Origin: Inquilinus sp. Marseille-Q2685
Lineage (GTDB): Bacteria; Pseudomonadota; Alphaproteobacteria; DSM-16000; Inquilinaceae
Reading direction: 5' to 3'
Assembly: GCF_916619195.1 (NCBI RefSeq)
Contig: NZ_CAKAKL010000012.1
Span: forward strand, 100,792-164,791
DNA: 64,000 nt
Made by a program: the position numbers and the translations under genes. The notes under the pieces are model-generated. The model ran no database searches, was not told the origin of the DNA, and saw nothing but the letters and a program-made list of their open reading frames with translations. Below are positions 48,301-56,585 of the stretch, piece by piece. The number at the start of each line of letters is the position of its first letter. Position 1 is the first letter of the stretch.

Positions 48301-48924
48301 CTACTTCCCGATCTCCTCCTGGATCGTCCGCGACAGGGCGAACAGGCGGCGTTCCAGCACGAAGGGCTGGTCGCAGATCGCCGGCAGCAGGCGCTCACGC
48401 TCGTCGAACACCCGCTGGTCCCAGGTCAGCTGGGTCTCCAGCTGCTGCCGCTTCTGCGCCACCGCCATGTCGGTCGAATTGGCGTCGACGCCGTCCAGCG
48501 CCGCCGTCGTCTCCTCGATCCGCTGGGCCAGCGCCGCCTGGCGGGCGTTGAAGCGGCGGATGCCGCGGATGATGGTGGCGCGCTCGCCGTTGATGCTCTC
48601 GAACAGCCCGGCGAACAGCTCGGACAGCGCCACCTTGCGGTCGCCCTCATAGCCGGCGGCGAAGCGCTTGATCTCGGCCGTCGCCTGGTCGACCGTGACG
48701 CGGCGCGGCGCCACCCGTTCGACCAGTGCCGCCACCACCGCGTCGTCGCGCCAGGACGGGCCGTTCACGGTCGGGTCGTCGCCCGGCCACATGGCGCCGA
48801 CCGACAGCTCCGGCTGCAGCACCTGGACGCAGGGCCAGTCGTCCTTCTTCGCGGAGTCCTGCGCCCCGGCCGCAGCCGGCAGCAGCGTCAGGAGGACAGG
48901 GATAAGCCACGCGGATCGGACCAT
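48301..48924 (-). CDS. Exported hypothetical protein of the lanthanide/PQQ cluster
   Basis: 207 residues with a Sec signal (WLIPVLLTLLPAAAGAQ). The mature protein starts with a DDWPCVQVLQPELSVGAMW segment and continues mostly helical with possible coiled coil (NARQAALAQRIEETTAALDG). No catalytic motif recognised. Proteins of this outline accompany the PQQ-alcohol-dehydrogenase-linked ABC genes of methylotrophs. It is the last gene of the minus-strand unit 48301-53503, 12 bases after the permease gene, so probably a periplasmic accessory factor. Function unknown. Confidence 0.7.
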   Translation of the reverse strand: MVRSAWLIPVLLTLLPAAAGAQDSAKKDDWPCVQVLQPELSVGAMWPGDDPTVNGPSWRDDAVVAALVERVAPRRVTVDQATAEIKRFAAGYEGDRKVALSELFAGLFESINGERATIIRGIRRFNARQAALAQRIEETTAALDGVDANSTDMAVAQKRQQLETQLTWDQRVFDERERLLPAICDQPFVLERRLFALSRTIQEEIGK

Positions 48925-48936
48925 GACGGCCTCCTT

Positions 48937-49794
48937 TCAGCCGGCGCCGGGGCCGCGGACGCGGGCGACGAGGCCGCGCGCCGGGTCATAGGCCAGGATC
49001 GCCCCGCCGAGGAACACCGCGGTGCAGGCGAGAACGATCACGAGAGACTGGATGTCGACCTGGCCGTAGAGGGCGAAGCGGTTCAGCTCCACGGCATAGG
49101 TGAAGGGGTTCAGGCCGCAGACGTCGCGCAGCAGCGGGCTAGCCTCCTCCACCTTCCACAAGGGGTAGAGGGCCGAGGAGGCGAAGAACATCGGGAAGAT
49201 CACGAAGTTCATCACCCCGGCGAAGTTTTCGAGCTGGCGGATCGCCGAGGACAGCAGCAGGCCGAGCGCGCCCAGCATCAGGCCGGACAGCACCAGCGCC
49301 GGCAGCACGGTGAGATAGCCCGTCGGCGGCGGTTCGATGCCCCAGAGCCGGGCGATCAGCAGGAAGACATAGACCTGCGGCAGCGACAGCAGCGTGCCGG
49401 CCAGGAGCCGCGCGGCCAGCAGGAACCAGCGCGGCATCGGGCTGGTCAGCAGCACCCGCATGCTGCCCACCTCGCGGTCGTAGACCATGGACAGCGAGCT
49501 CTGCATCCCGTTGAACAGCTGGATCATCGCGATCAGCCCGGGGACGATGTATTCGTCGTAGAGGATATAGGTCTCGTAGGGCGGGATGATCGAGACGCCG
49601 AGCACCGAGCGGAAGCCGGCGGCGAAGATGAACAGCCAAACCAGCGGCCGCACCAGGGCCGAGACGAAGCGGGTGCGCTGGTGCACGAAGCGCAGCCCCT
49701 CGCGCCACAGGATGCCGTTGAGACAGCGCAGGGCGCCGGCCGGGGTGACGGTGCCGAGGGGCTCGCGCCCGGCGAGTTCGTTCACGACGCTCAT
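48937..49794 (-). CDS. ABC-2-type permease, PQQ-alcohol dehydrogenase/lanthanide system
   Basis: 285-residue ABC-2 family membrane protein with six hydrophobic segments; typical stretches are WREGLRFVHQRTRFVSALVR, YDEYIVPGLIAMIQLFNGMQ, MVYDREVGSMRVLLTSPMPR and LNPFTYAVELNRFALYG. It pairs with the ATPase encoded upstream (ATGA overlap). Homologous systems (lut genes of Methylorubrum extorquens, ped ABC genes of Pseudomonas putida) are implicated in lanthanide uptake next to XoxF or PedH. Role here inferred from the cluster. Confidence 0.88.
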   Translation of the reverse strand: MSVVNELAGREPLGTVTPAGALRCLNGILWREGLRFVHQRTRFVSALVRPLVWLFIFAAGFRSVLGVSIIPPYETYILYDEYIVPGLIAMIQLFNGMQSSLSMVYDREVGSMRVLLTSPMPRWFLLAARLLAGTLLSLPQVYVFLLIARLWGIEPPPTGYLTVLPALVLSGLMLGALGLLLSSAIRQLENFAGVMNFVIFPMFFASSALYPLWKVEEASPLLRDVCGLNPFTYAVELNRFALYGQVDIQSLVIVLACTAVFLGGAILAYDPARGLVARVRGPGAG

Positions 49795-50531
49795 GCCGCC
49801 TCCGTCAGCCGGCGAAACGCGTCCTGCAGCCCGCCGGCGCCGAGATCGGAGATGATCGACGCGGCCGGGCCCTGCCGCAGGATGCGGCCGCGATGCAGGA
49901 TGATGGTGGGGTCGAGGGATTCGACCTCGTCGATCAGATGGGTGGCCCAGACCACGGTCAGGCCGCGGTCGCGCACCAGGCCGCGGACATCGGCCAGGAT
50001 CGCGGCCCGGCTGCGGATGTCGAGCCCGACCGTCGCCTCATCGCACAGCAGCAGGCGCGGCTGGTGCAGCAGGGCCCGGGCGATCTCGATCCGCCGCGCC
50101 TCGCCGCCGGAGAAGCCGCGGATCTTGCGGTCGGCCTCCGTGGCCAGGCCGACCCGCTCCAGCTCCGCCGCGATGCGGGATCGGGCGACGCCCCCCGGCA
50201 TGCCGTGCAGCGCCGCGTGGTAGCGCAGGTTCTGCCGGGCCGAGAGGTCGGGGTCGAGGGCGCGCTGCTGGAACACCACGCCCATCAGCGCCAGCGCCTT
50301 TCCCGGTTCCTGCGCCAGGTCGTGGCCGAACACCCGGATGTGGCCCGACTGGGCGCCGTAGAGCCGGGTGACGAGGGAGAACAGCGTGGTCTTGCCGGCG
50401 CCGTTCTGGCCGAGCAGCACGGTGAAGGTGCCGGGCCGCACCGCGATTTCGATCCCCGCCAGGATCTCGCGCTCGCCGATCCGGTGGGAGAGGCCGGTGA
50501 CGGAGAGGGCGTCGGGGTCAGCGGGGGGCAT
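49791..50531 (-). CDS. ABC ATPase, PQQ-alcohol dehydrogenase/lanthanide system
   Basis: 246-residue ATPase: Walker A LLGQNGAGKTTLFSL, Q-loop VFQQRALDPDLSARQN, signature FSGGEARRIEIARALL, Walker B LLLCDEATVGLD (Ala replaces Pro after Glu), switch His in WATHLIDE. ATG 50531 starts just before the conserved domain; the longer frame upstream runs through a family B repeat and is unlikely. It is translationally coupled to the permease. Confidence 0.9.
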   Translation of the reverse strand: MPPADPDALSVTGLSHRIGEREILAGIEIAVRPGTFTVLLGQNGAGKTTLFSLVTRLYGAQSGHIRVFGHDLAQEPGKALALMGVVFQQRALDPDLSARQNLRYHAALHGMPGGVARSRIAAELERVGLATEADRKIRGFSGGEARRIEIARALLHQPRLLLCDEATVGLDIRSRAAILADVRGLVRDRGLTVVWATHLIDEVESLDPTIILHRGRILRQGPAASIISDLGAGGLQDAFRRLTEAA

Positions 50532-50558
50532 GGCTGAACGTCCCGCCCCGCACAATCC

Positions 50559-50712
50559 ACTCCTCCCCTTGCGGGAGGGGTAGAGAGGGTTTGTCGATCG
50601 AAGAGGCCGATATCGCCCAGATCCGAGCGGTGGAACGATCGCGGCCAGTCCGAATGCCAACTCCGCGGCAACACCCCTCCCCCCACCCCCTCCCGCAAGG
50701 GGAGGGGGAGGA
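50559..50712. repeat. Family B repeat pair
   Basis: CTCCCCTTGCGGGAGGGG at the left and CCCCCTCCCGCAAGGGGAGG at the right, with TTTGTCGATCGAAGAG next to the left unit and GCGGCAACACCCC next to the right one. Both internal tags recur in the copy at 52919-53085, so the two are recent relatives. It separates the ATPase gene from the beta-propeller gene. Confidence 0.75.
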
Positions 50713-50743
50713 TAACGGGGCGGGCCGGCGCGATCGTCGCCAT

Positions 50744-51709
50744 CTAGCGGATCGCCACGCCCCAGGGCAGTTCGCCCACGGGGATCGACTTGATCACCTT
50801 GCGGTCCGCCACGTCGATCACCGAGATGTCGTTCGAGGCGCCATTGGTCGACACCAGGTATTTCCCGTCCGGGGTGAAGGCGAGCTGCCAGACCCGCTGG
50901 CCGACCAGGAGATAGTCCGTCACCTCATAGGTCGCGGTGTCGATCACGGCGACGCGGTTGGCCGGGCCGAGGGCGACGAAGGCGGTCTTGCCGTCCTTGG
51001 TGATGCGCACGCCGACCGGCTGGATCGTCTCCTTGCGCACGCCCTGGACCGCGAAGCCGATCTTCTTCACCACCTGGCGCGACGTCGTGTCGATGACGCT
51101 GACCGTGCCGCCGATCTCCGCCGAGACCCAGACCTGCTTGCCGTCCGGCGTGAACTCGGCGAAGCGCGGCCGGGTGTCGACCAGCACGTTGTCGGCCACC
51201 TGCAGCGTCCCGGTGTCGATGAAATGCGCCATGTTGGTGGTCTCGGAGGTGTTGACCAGCCACTTGCCGTCCGGGCTGACGCCCATCCCTTCCGGCTCCA
51301 CCCCCACCGGCACCTCGGTCTCCATCGCCTGCTGCTCGAGATCGAGGACCGTGACCATGTTGTCGTCCTCGTTGGCGACGTAGAGCCGCTTGCCGTCCGG
51401 CGCCAGCACGAACAGTTCCGGATCCGGGCCGCTGGGCAGGGTGCCGAGCGGCTTCAGCGTCGCCGTGTCGATCATCTCGATGTGATCGTCGTCGCTGGTG
51501 CAGACGTAGAGCACCTTGCCGTCATGGCTGAGGGTGATGCCGCGCGGCCGCTGGCCGACCTGGATGGTCTGGGTCACCGCCATGGTGTCGAGATCGACCA
51601 CGCTGACGGTGTTGCCCTTCTCGTTCGAGACATAGGCGGTGAAGGCCTGCGCCTGGGCGGCGGCGAGGAGGGTTGCCGCGGCAAAGGTCATGAACACGAA
51701 CCTGGTCAT
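50744..51709 (-). CDS. Exported YVTN-type beta-propeller protein
   Basis: 321 residues with a Sec signal (FVFMTFAAATLLAAAQAQA) and about seven propeller repeats of the form AYVSNEKGNTVSVVDLDTM, VYVCTSDDDHIEMIDTATL, LYVANEDDNMVTVLDLEQQ, VWVSAEIGGTVSVIDT and LVSTNGASNDISVIDVAD. It belongs to the PQQ-dependent catabolism-associated beta-propeller family found with the same ABC genes. Likely periplasmic, a scaffold or metal/ligand carrier for the transporter. It lies ten bases after the binding-protein gene. Confidence 0.88.
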   Translation of the reverse strand: MTRFVFMTFAAATLLAAAQAQAFTAYVSNEKGNTVSVVDLDTMAVTQTIQVGQRPRGITLSHDGKVLYVCTSDDDHIEMIDTATLKPLGTLPSGPDPELFVLAPDGKRLYVANEDDNMVTVLDLEQQAMETEVPVGVEPEGMGVSPDGKWLVNTSETTNMAHFIDTGTLQVADNVLVDTRPRFAEFTPDGKQVWVSAEIGGTVSVIDTTSRQVVKKIGFAVQGVRKETIQPVGVRITKDGKTAFVALGPANRVAVIDTATYEVTDYLLVGQRVWQLAFTPDGKYLVSTNGASNDISVIDVADRKVIKSIPVGELPWGVAIR

Positions 51710-51719
51710 GCGCGCCTCC

Positions 51720-52907
51720 TCAGGGGTTCAGCCGGCACTGCGATTCCGGCTCGTCGTAGCCGAGCGTGTCCAGCGGCGTGCGCTGGTGCAGGAAGCCCTC
51801 CTGCGGCGAGACCGAGACCAGCATCATCGGCGAGGCCAGCAGGATCGGCTGGCGCAGCTGCTGGTCCCAGCGGCGGAAGGTCAGCGGCACGCCCTTGAAG
51901 GCGGCGAGCTGGAAGGCGTCGGACACCAGATAGTCGCGGATCGCCGCCGGATCGGCCTTGCCGGTGCGGGTGACCGCCTCGCCCAGGGCGCGGACCGCCG
52001 CCCAGGCGGCGTAGTCGCGCTCCAGCATCCAGCGGCCGGCGGCCTTCTGGAAGCGGCGCTGGACCTGGGTGCCGCCCCACTGCTCCTGGCTGCGGTGCCA
52101 GGCGGTCGGCACCAGCCCCTGGGTGCCGACGACCGGCCGCGCATCCCAGGTGCGGTAGGGCAGGTACTCGCCGAACACCTCGCTCTCGTCGGCCACGACC
52201 ATGACGTCGTAATCCGGCAGGCGCTGGGTCAGCTGGGTCATCTGCCGCTGCACCTGCTGCTCGCCGGTGTCGGCACGGCGGGAGCCGGCCTGGAACTCGT
52301 ATGTTCGTTCCTCGACGATCCGGGCGCCGTAGCGCCTGGCGGCGCGGCGGACGGCGTAGGCGAAGGCCTTGTCGTCGTCCAGCGTGCCGGAGACCAGGAC
52401 CCAGCGGGTCCAGCGCTTGAACGCCAGGTACTGCGCCAGGGCGTCGGCCTTCATCGCCCGGCTGGGGATGGTGTGGAAGACATTGGCGCGGCAGTCGGCG
52501 ACGCGCAGCCGGTCGTCCTGGGCGCGGGCGTCGAGGATCACCGCGTCCTTCATCTCCGGCAGGTCGGCCAGCTGCAGCAGGCGGTCGGCCGCCAGGTCGG
52601 CGACGATCAGCCTGACGCCCCTTCCGGCCATGGCCGCGGCCGCACCGGCCAGGTCGCCGCCGGCCGGGACCACCGTCTCGTCCAGCGCGTAGTCCTGGCC
52701 GAGAAAGCGGCCGGTGGTCTGGTTGTCGGTGAGGGCGAGCCGGGCGCCGGCCAAGCCCTTGTCCCTGGCCACCGGTTCGACCAGCGACGGCGGCTCCGGC
52801 TCCCGGACCGCCTCGCCGAGCCAGCCGATGGTGACCGACAGCTTGGGCGCCGGCTGCTGGGCCGCGGCCGGAACGGCCGACAGAAGCACCGCAAAGCCAA
52901 GCGCCAC
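51720..52907 (-). CDS. ABC substrate-binding protein, PQQ-alcohol dehydrogenase system
   Basis: About 395 residues of a branched-chain-type periplasmic binding fold: signal VALGFAVLLSAVPAAAQQ, then LSVTIGWLGEAVREPEPPSL, LIVADLAADRLLQLADLPEM, WVLVSGTLDDDKAFAYAVRR and DYDVMVVADESEVFGEY. The family is the binding component of the PQQ-alcohol dehydrogenase ABC system. I start at GTG 52907 to give a short signal peptide, but the frame stays open through the family B repeat up to ATG 53117, three bases after the cytochrome gene stop. That upstream ATG could be the ancestral start with a repeat inserted into the signal region. Start uncertain. Confidence 0.82.
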   Translation of the reverse strand: MALGFAVLLSAVPAAAQQPAPKLSVTIGWLGEAVREPEPPSLVEPVARDKGLAGARLALTDNQTTGRFLGQDYALDETVVPAGGDLAGAAAAMAGRGVRLIVADLAADRLLQLADLPEMKDAVILDARAQDDRLRVADCRANVFHTIPSRAMKADALAQYLAFKRWTRWVLVSGTLDDDKAFAYAVRRAARRYGARIVEERTYEFQAGSRRADTGEQQVQRQMTQLTQRLPDYDVMVVADESEVFGEYLPYRTWDARPVVGTQGLVPTAWHRSQEQWGGTQVQRRFQKAAGRWMLERDYAAWAAVRALGEAVTRTGKADPAAIRDYLVSDAFQLAAFKGVPLTFRRWDQQLRQPILLASPMMLVSVSPQEGFLHQRTPLDTLGYDEPESQCRLNP

Positions 52908-52918
52908 CCAGCCATTTA

Positions 52919-53085
52919 CTCTCCCCCTCCCCTTGCGGGAGGGGGTAGGGGGAGGGGTTTGTCGATCGAAGAGTGCCGGCGCCTGGCCGCCGCGAACCGC
53001 GGCCGTCGGCGGCGCTGATCCGCGAAGGCCTGCTCCGGCGGCAACACCCCCTCCCCCTACCCCCTCCCGCAAGGGGATGGGGAGG
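52919..53085. repeat. Family B repeat pair at the binding-protein 5' end
   Basis: CCCTCCCCTTGCGGGAGGGG at the left and CCCCCTCCCGCAAGGGGATG at the right, with the shared tags TTTGTCGATCGAAGAG and GGCGGCAACACCCC. The element is open in the frame of the binding-protein gene. Confidence 0.75.
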
Positions 53086-53119
53086 TTGAAAAGGAAGAGG
53101 CGGCTCGCAGGGCCCATGG

Positions 53120-53503
53120 TCAGCTCGCGCCCGCCTCCTTCAGATAGGCGATGACGGCGAGCCGGTCCTCTTCCTTCGGCAGGCCGGGGAACACCATCTT
53201 GGTGCCCGGCACCAGGGTCTTGGGATTGGCAAGATACTTGTCGAGCGTCGCGTCGTCCCAGGTCAGATGCGCGTTCTTCATGGCATCGGAATACTTGAAG
53301 CCCTCGAGCGTGCCGGAGGTGCGGCCGACCACGCCGTGCAGCGACGGGCCGAGCTTGTTGGTGCCGGCATCCATCGAATGGCAGGCTTGGCATTTGGCGA
53401 AGACCTGCTTGCCCTTGGCCGCATCGCCCGCGGCGTCCTGGGCCTGGGCCGCGATCGGCAGGGCGAGCGCGGCGACTGCCGCGACGAGCGCAAAACCTCG
53501 CAT
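53120..53503 (-). CDS. Class I c-type cytochrome
   Basis: 127 residues: Sec signal (FALVAAVAALALPIAAQA), heme motif CQACH near residue 38, LGPSLHGVVGRTSGTLEGF and the Met heme ligand in GTKMVFPGLPKEEDR. It is of the cytochrome c2/c550 type. ATG 53503 has GGAGGA eight bases upstream. As first gene of the ABC unit and close to xoxF it may take electrons from XoxG or pass them to an oxidase. Not fused to other domains. Confidence 0.93.
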   Translation of the reverse strand: MRGFALVAAVAALALPIAAQAQDAAGDAAKGKQVFAKCQACHSMDAGTNKLGPSLHGVVGRTSGTLEGFKYSDAMKNAHLTWDDATLDKYLANPKTLVPGTKMVFPGLPKEEDRLAVIAYLKEAGAS

Positions 53504-53724
53504 CTCGGACGTCCTCCTGCTGGGCCGGACGGGCCGGCGTTCCGCTTCGGCGCGGCGGTGGCCGGAGGCCGGCCGCACCTGCCCGCTCGACGGCGGGGAT
53601 TGGCCCGACTGTATGAACCGCCCCCGGGCCCGACAAGGCGAGAACAACCAACTGAGACCAAAGTCCAATTCAGCCGCACGGCAAAAGCGCGCCCTGTTGT
53701 TCCTGCCATTGCGGGAGAATTCGG

Positions 53725-54696
53725 GTGCCGCCATTCGCGCACGGGCGAAAGCCGGACCGGCCGGGGGCGCTGAGCCGCCGGAACGCGATCGGCGGCGCCC
53801 TGGCGCTGGGTCTGCTGGGCGCCGCCCCGCCGGCCGCCCCGCCGCTGCCGGTGACCGAGGTCGCGCCCGGCGTCTTCGTGTTCCGGGGCGCGCATGAGGA
53901 GGCGACGGCAGCCAATCTCGGCGGCATCGCCAATCTCGGCTTCGTCGTCGGGAACGACGCGGCGGCGGTGATCGACACCGGCGGCAGCGCCGCCGAGGGA
54001 CGGCGGCTCCGCGCGTCGCTGTTCCACCGGACCGCCCTGCCCGTCCGATGGGTCGTCAACACCCATTTCCACCCCGACCACGCGCTGGGCAACGCGGCCT
54101 TCGCCGGGCCGGGCACCACCATCGTCGGCCATGCCAACCTGCCGCGCGGCCTGGCGGCGCGGGCCGACACCTATCTCGACGGGCTGCGCCGGGCGCTGGG
54201 CGATGCCGCCACCGGCACCGGGATCGTGCCGCCGACCCTTCTGGTGCGCGACCGGCTGTCGCTCGACCTCGGCGGGCGGACGCTGGAGCTGAAGGCCTGG
54301 CCGGCGGCGCACACCGATGCCGACCTGACCGTGCTGGACAGCGCGACCGGCACGCTGTTCGCCGGCGACCTGGTGTTCCTGGAGCGGGTGCCGGCGATCG
54401 ACGGATCGCTGCGCGGCTGGGTCGACGCCATCGCCGGGCTGCGGCGCGAAGCCGGGATCCGGCGGGTGGTGCCCGGCCACGGTCCGGCCTCCGCCCCCTG
54501 GCCGGATGCGCTGGACGACGAGGAGCGCTATCTTCGCCTGATCCTGGACGAGACCCGCGCGGCGCTGGCCGCCGGGCGCAGCCTCGACCAGGCGGTGGCC
54601 ACGGTCGGCCGGTCCGAGCGCGGCCGCTGGCTGCTGTTCGACGACTACAACGACCGCAACGTCGCCACGGCCTATACCGAGCTGGAATGGGAGTAG
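53725..54696 (+). CDS. Quinoprotein relay-system zinc metallohydrolase (MBL fold)
   Basis: 323 residues. N-terminal SRRNAIGGALALGLLGAAPP suggests a Tat signal. The metallo-beta-lactamase motif NTHFHPDHALGN, GHANLPRG, the His in AAHTDADLTVL, the Asp in LFAGDLVFLERVP and VVPGHGPAS give a complete two-metal site. It resembles SoxH-like hydrolases found with quinoprotein dehydrogenases; the number 1 or 2 subtype cannot be decided here. GTG 53725 follows GGGAG. Its partner SoxYZ-like gene follows 27 bases downstream. Confidence 0.9.
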   Translation: MPPFAHGRKPDRPGALSRRNAIGGALALGLLGAAPPAAPPLPVTEVAPGVFVFRGAHEEATAANLGGIANLGFVVGNDAAAVIDTGGSAAEGRRLRASLFHRTALPVRWVVNTHFHPDHALGNAAFAGPGTTIVGHANLPRGLAARADTYLDGLRRALGDAATGTGIVPPTLLVRDRLSLDLGGRTLELKAWPAAHTDADLTVLDSATGTLFAGDLVFLERVPAIDGSLRGWVDAIAGLRREAGIRRVVPGHGPASAPWPDALDDEERYLRLILDETRAALAAGRSLDQAVATVGRSERGRWLLFDDYNDRNVATAYTELEWE

Positions 54697-54723
54697 GCGA
54701 AGAATGGCAAGGGGGAGGACACG

Positions 54724-55515
54724 ATGCCGAAACACGCCGCAGCCCTGATCCTGGCCGCCCTGCTGGCCCTGGCTGGCCCCGCCCGGGCGGAGGACCCCTG
54801 GCCCGACCTGAAGACCGCGATCTTCGGCGACAAGGCGGTCGCCGACGGCAGCGCCTTCATGCGGGTCGAGGCGCCGCAGCGCGCCTATGACGCCGCCGTG
54901 GTGCCGGTGACCATCCGCTTCGACCGCGAGCATAGGCCGGCCGGGCGGATCCGCGCCGTGACCCTGGTGGTGGACAAGAACCCGGCGCCGGTCGCCGCCG
55001 TGTTCCGGTTGGGCGACACCATCGCCGACCCGACGATCGGCACCAGGGTGCGGGTGAACGAATACACCAACATCCACGCCGTGGCCGAGACCGAGGACGG
55101 GTCGCTGTTCATGGCCGCCGCGTTCGTCAAGGCGGCCGGCGGCTGTTCCGCCCCCGCGACCAAGACGCCGGACCAGGCCGAGGCCCATCTCGGCGAGATG
55201 CGGGCCAAGAACCTCGACGCGGTGCAGATCGGCGCGCCGAGCCGGGTCGAGCTCCTGATCCGCCACCCGAACTACTCCGGCATGCAGATGGACCAGATCA
55301 AGCGCACCTACGTGCCGGCGCGCTTCATCGAGACCATCGAGGTCAGCTACGACGGCGCCCGGCTGCTGCAGGTCGAGGGCAACATCTCGCTGAGCGAGAA
55401 CCCGGTGGTGGAGTTCAGCTTCACCCCGACCGAGACCGGCCGGCTGAGCGCCACGGCCAGGGATTCCGACGGCGCCGTGTTCACGCAGGCCTGGCCGGTG
55501 CCGGCGACGATGTGA
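54724..55515 (+). CDS. Quinoprotein dehydrogenase-associated SoxYZ-like carrier
   Basis: 263 residues: Sec signal (AALILAALLALAGPARA), a SoxY-like half (APQRAYDAAVVPVTIRFDRE, MAAAFVKAAGGCSAPA with the Cys of the carrier region) and a SoxZ-like half (VELLIRHPNYSGMQMDQIKR, NPVVEFSFTPTETGRLSATA). The fusion order SoxY-SoxZ is that of the quinoprotein-associated carrier family. True SoxY carries sulfur on a C-terminal GGCGG; here GGCSAP is the comparable segment. Its role in methanol oxidation is not known. Confidence 0.9.
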   Translation: MPKHAAALILAALLALAGPARAEDPWPDLKTAIFGDKAVADGSAFMRVEAPQRAYDAAVVPVTIRFDREHRPAGRIRAVTLVVDKNPAPVAAVFRLGDTIADPTIGTRVRVNEYTNIHAVAETEDGSLFMAAAFVKAAGGCSAPATKTPDQAEAHLGEMRAKNLDAVQIGAPSRVELLIRHPNYSGMQMDQIKRTYVPARFIETIEVSYDGARLLQVEGNISLSENPVVEFSFTPTETGRLSATARDSDGAVFTQAWPVPATM

Positions 55516-55579
55516 GCCGGGATGCCGATGCCGGAGACCCATCCAGGAATGGGCAGCCGCGCGCCCACGCCCCCTCTAT

Positions 55580-55658
55580 TGTCATGCCCGGGCTTGACCC
55601 GGGCATCCAGAGAGCGTCGACACCTTCTGGATTGCCGGGTCAAGCCCGGCAACGACAG
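55580..55658. repeat. Family C inverted repeat
   Basis: TGTCATGCCCGGGCTTGACC with CGGGCATCCAG and, in inverse order, CTGGATTGCCGGGTCAAGCC with CGGCAACGACAG. The two arms pair almost perfectly, giving a stem-loop that could terminate both the SoxYZ-like gene and the convergent small gene. Confidence 0.8.
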
Positions 55659-55704
55659 GGAAGGGAAAACGTCTCCCTCCGGAGGATTACCGGTCGGGCA
55701 GCCT

Positions 55705-56046
55705 CTAGAAACACCGGAAATCGGCTTCGATCTGCGCCAGGCGCAGCGTGTCGACCATGGTCTTCAGCATCGTCATCTCGCGGAAGATGCCGGCCTGGTC
55801 GCCGGTGGCGAACTGCATGCGCAGCACGGTCTCGGCCTTCTCGTAGTCGGCATAGGGCATGATCGAGGACACCGCGTCGATGCTGCAGGAGCAACGCTGC
55901 AGCATCTCCTGCGTCTCACCGTTGCTGGCCATGCAGCCGATCACGTAGTCGGCCACCACCGGGGTCGGATAGTCGTTCGCGCGCGCCGGGCCGGGCGTGG
56001 CGAGCAGCGCCGGGGCAAGGAGGGCGAGAACCGCACAGCCCTTCAT
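55705..56046 (-). CDS. Small exported cysteine-containing protein
   Basis: 113 residues with a Sec signal (GCAVLALLAPALLATPGPAR). The mature part has four cysteines: VIGCMASNGE, MLQRCSCSIDAV with a CXC, and a C-terminal FRCF. Two disulfides or a metal site are possible. The remainder is helical (YEKAETVLRMQFATGDQAGI). Not assigned to a named family; its place between the SoxYZ-like and metallopeptidase-like genes suggests a periplasmic accessory of the XoxF system. ATG 56046 begins the signal; the longer upstream frame is unlikely. Confidence 0.72.
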   Translation of the reverse strand: MKGCAVLALLAPALLATPGPARANDYPTPVVADYVIGCMASNGETQEMLQRCSCSIDAVSSIMPYADYEKAETVLRMQFATGDQAGIFREMTMLKTMVDTLRLAQIEADFRCF

Positions 56047-56129
56047 GGCGATCGCTCCGCAGTCGCGTCGGGGGGCCAGCAGAGCAAAGGGGCGCGGGTG
56101 GGTCAATTCGTTCCAAGGAACGAGACCCC

Positions 56130-56585
56130 ATGACCGGCCCGGTCCCGGCGGCGCTGGTGGCGACCCTGCTGACCGCCGTCTCCGGCTACACCGGCTATGC
56201 CGTGCCGGGCGATCCGCCGGTCGTGATGATGGTGCCGCATGCGGCGCTGGAGGCGATGGCCTGCGACCATCCCTGCGCCGTGATGGGCTATGCCGAGCCC
56301 GACGGCACCATCACGCTCGACGACTCGCTGCGCATCGGCACCGACCCGGCCGACACCAGCATCCTGGTGCATGAGCTGACCCATTTCCTGCAGCGTGCCG
56401 CCGCGGGCGGGGCGGCGGCGGCCGATTGCGCCGCCTGGATCGAGCGCGAGCGCGAGGCCTATGACGTGCAGTACCGCTGGCTGCGCGACACCGCGCCGAC
56501 CATGCGCGAGTTCTCGATCCGCCTCGCCCGCCTCGGCCCCCATCCGCTGATCCCGCCCTGCCGGCCCGGCCAGCCCATGCCCTGA
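56130..56585 (+). CDS. Small protein with HELTH zinc-binding motif (DUF6647-like)
   Basis: 151 residues. A short hydrophobic N-terminus (VPAALVATLLTAVSGYTGYA) may be an export signal. The central ILVHELTHFLQ is a gluzincin-type HEXXH motif; EREREAYDVQYRWLRD may give a third ligand. Cysteines at CDHPC, DCAAW and PPCRP could be paired. Probably a periplasmic metallopeptidase or metal-binding protein. It shares the cluster with xoxF 457 bases downstream. Confidence 0.72.
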   Translation: MTGPVPAALVATLLTAVSGYTGYAVPGDPPVVMMVPHAALEAMACDHPCAVMGYAEPDGTITLDDSLRIGTDPADTSILVHELTHFLQRAAAGGAAAADCAAWIEREREAYDVQYRWLRDTAPTMREFSIRLARLGPHPLIPPCRPGQPMP

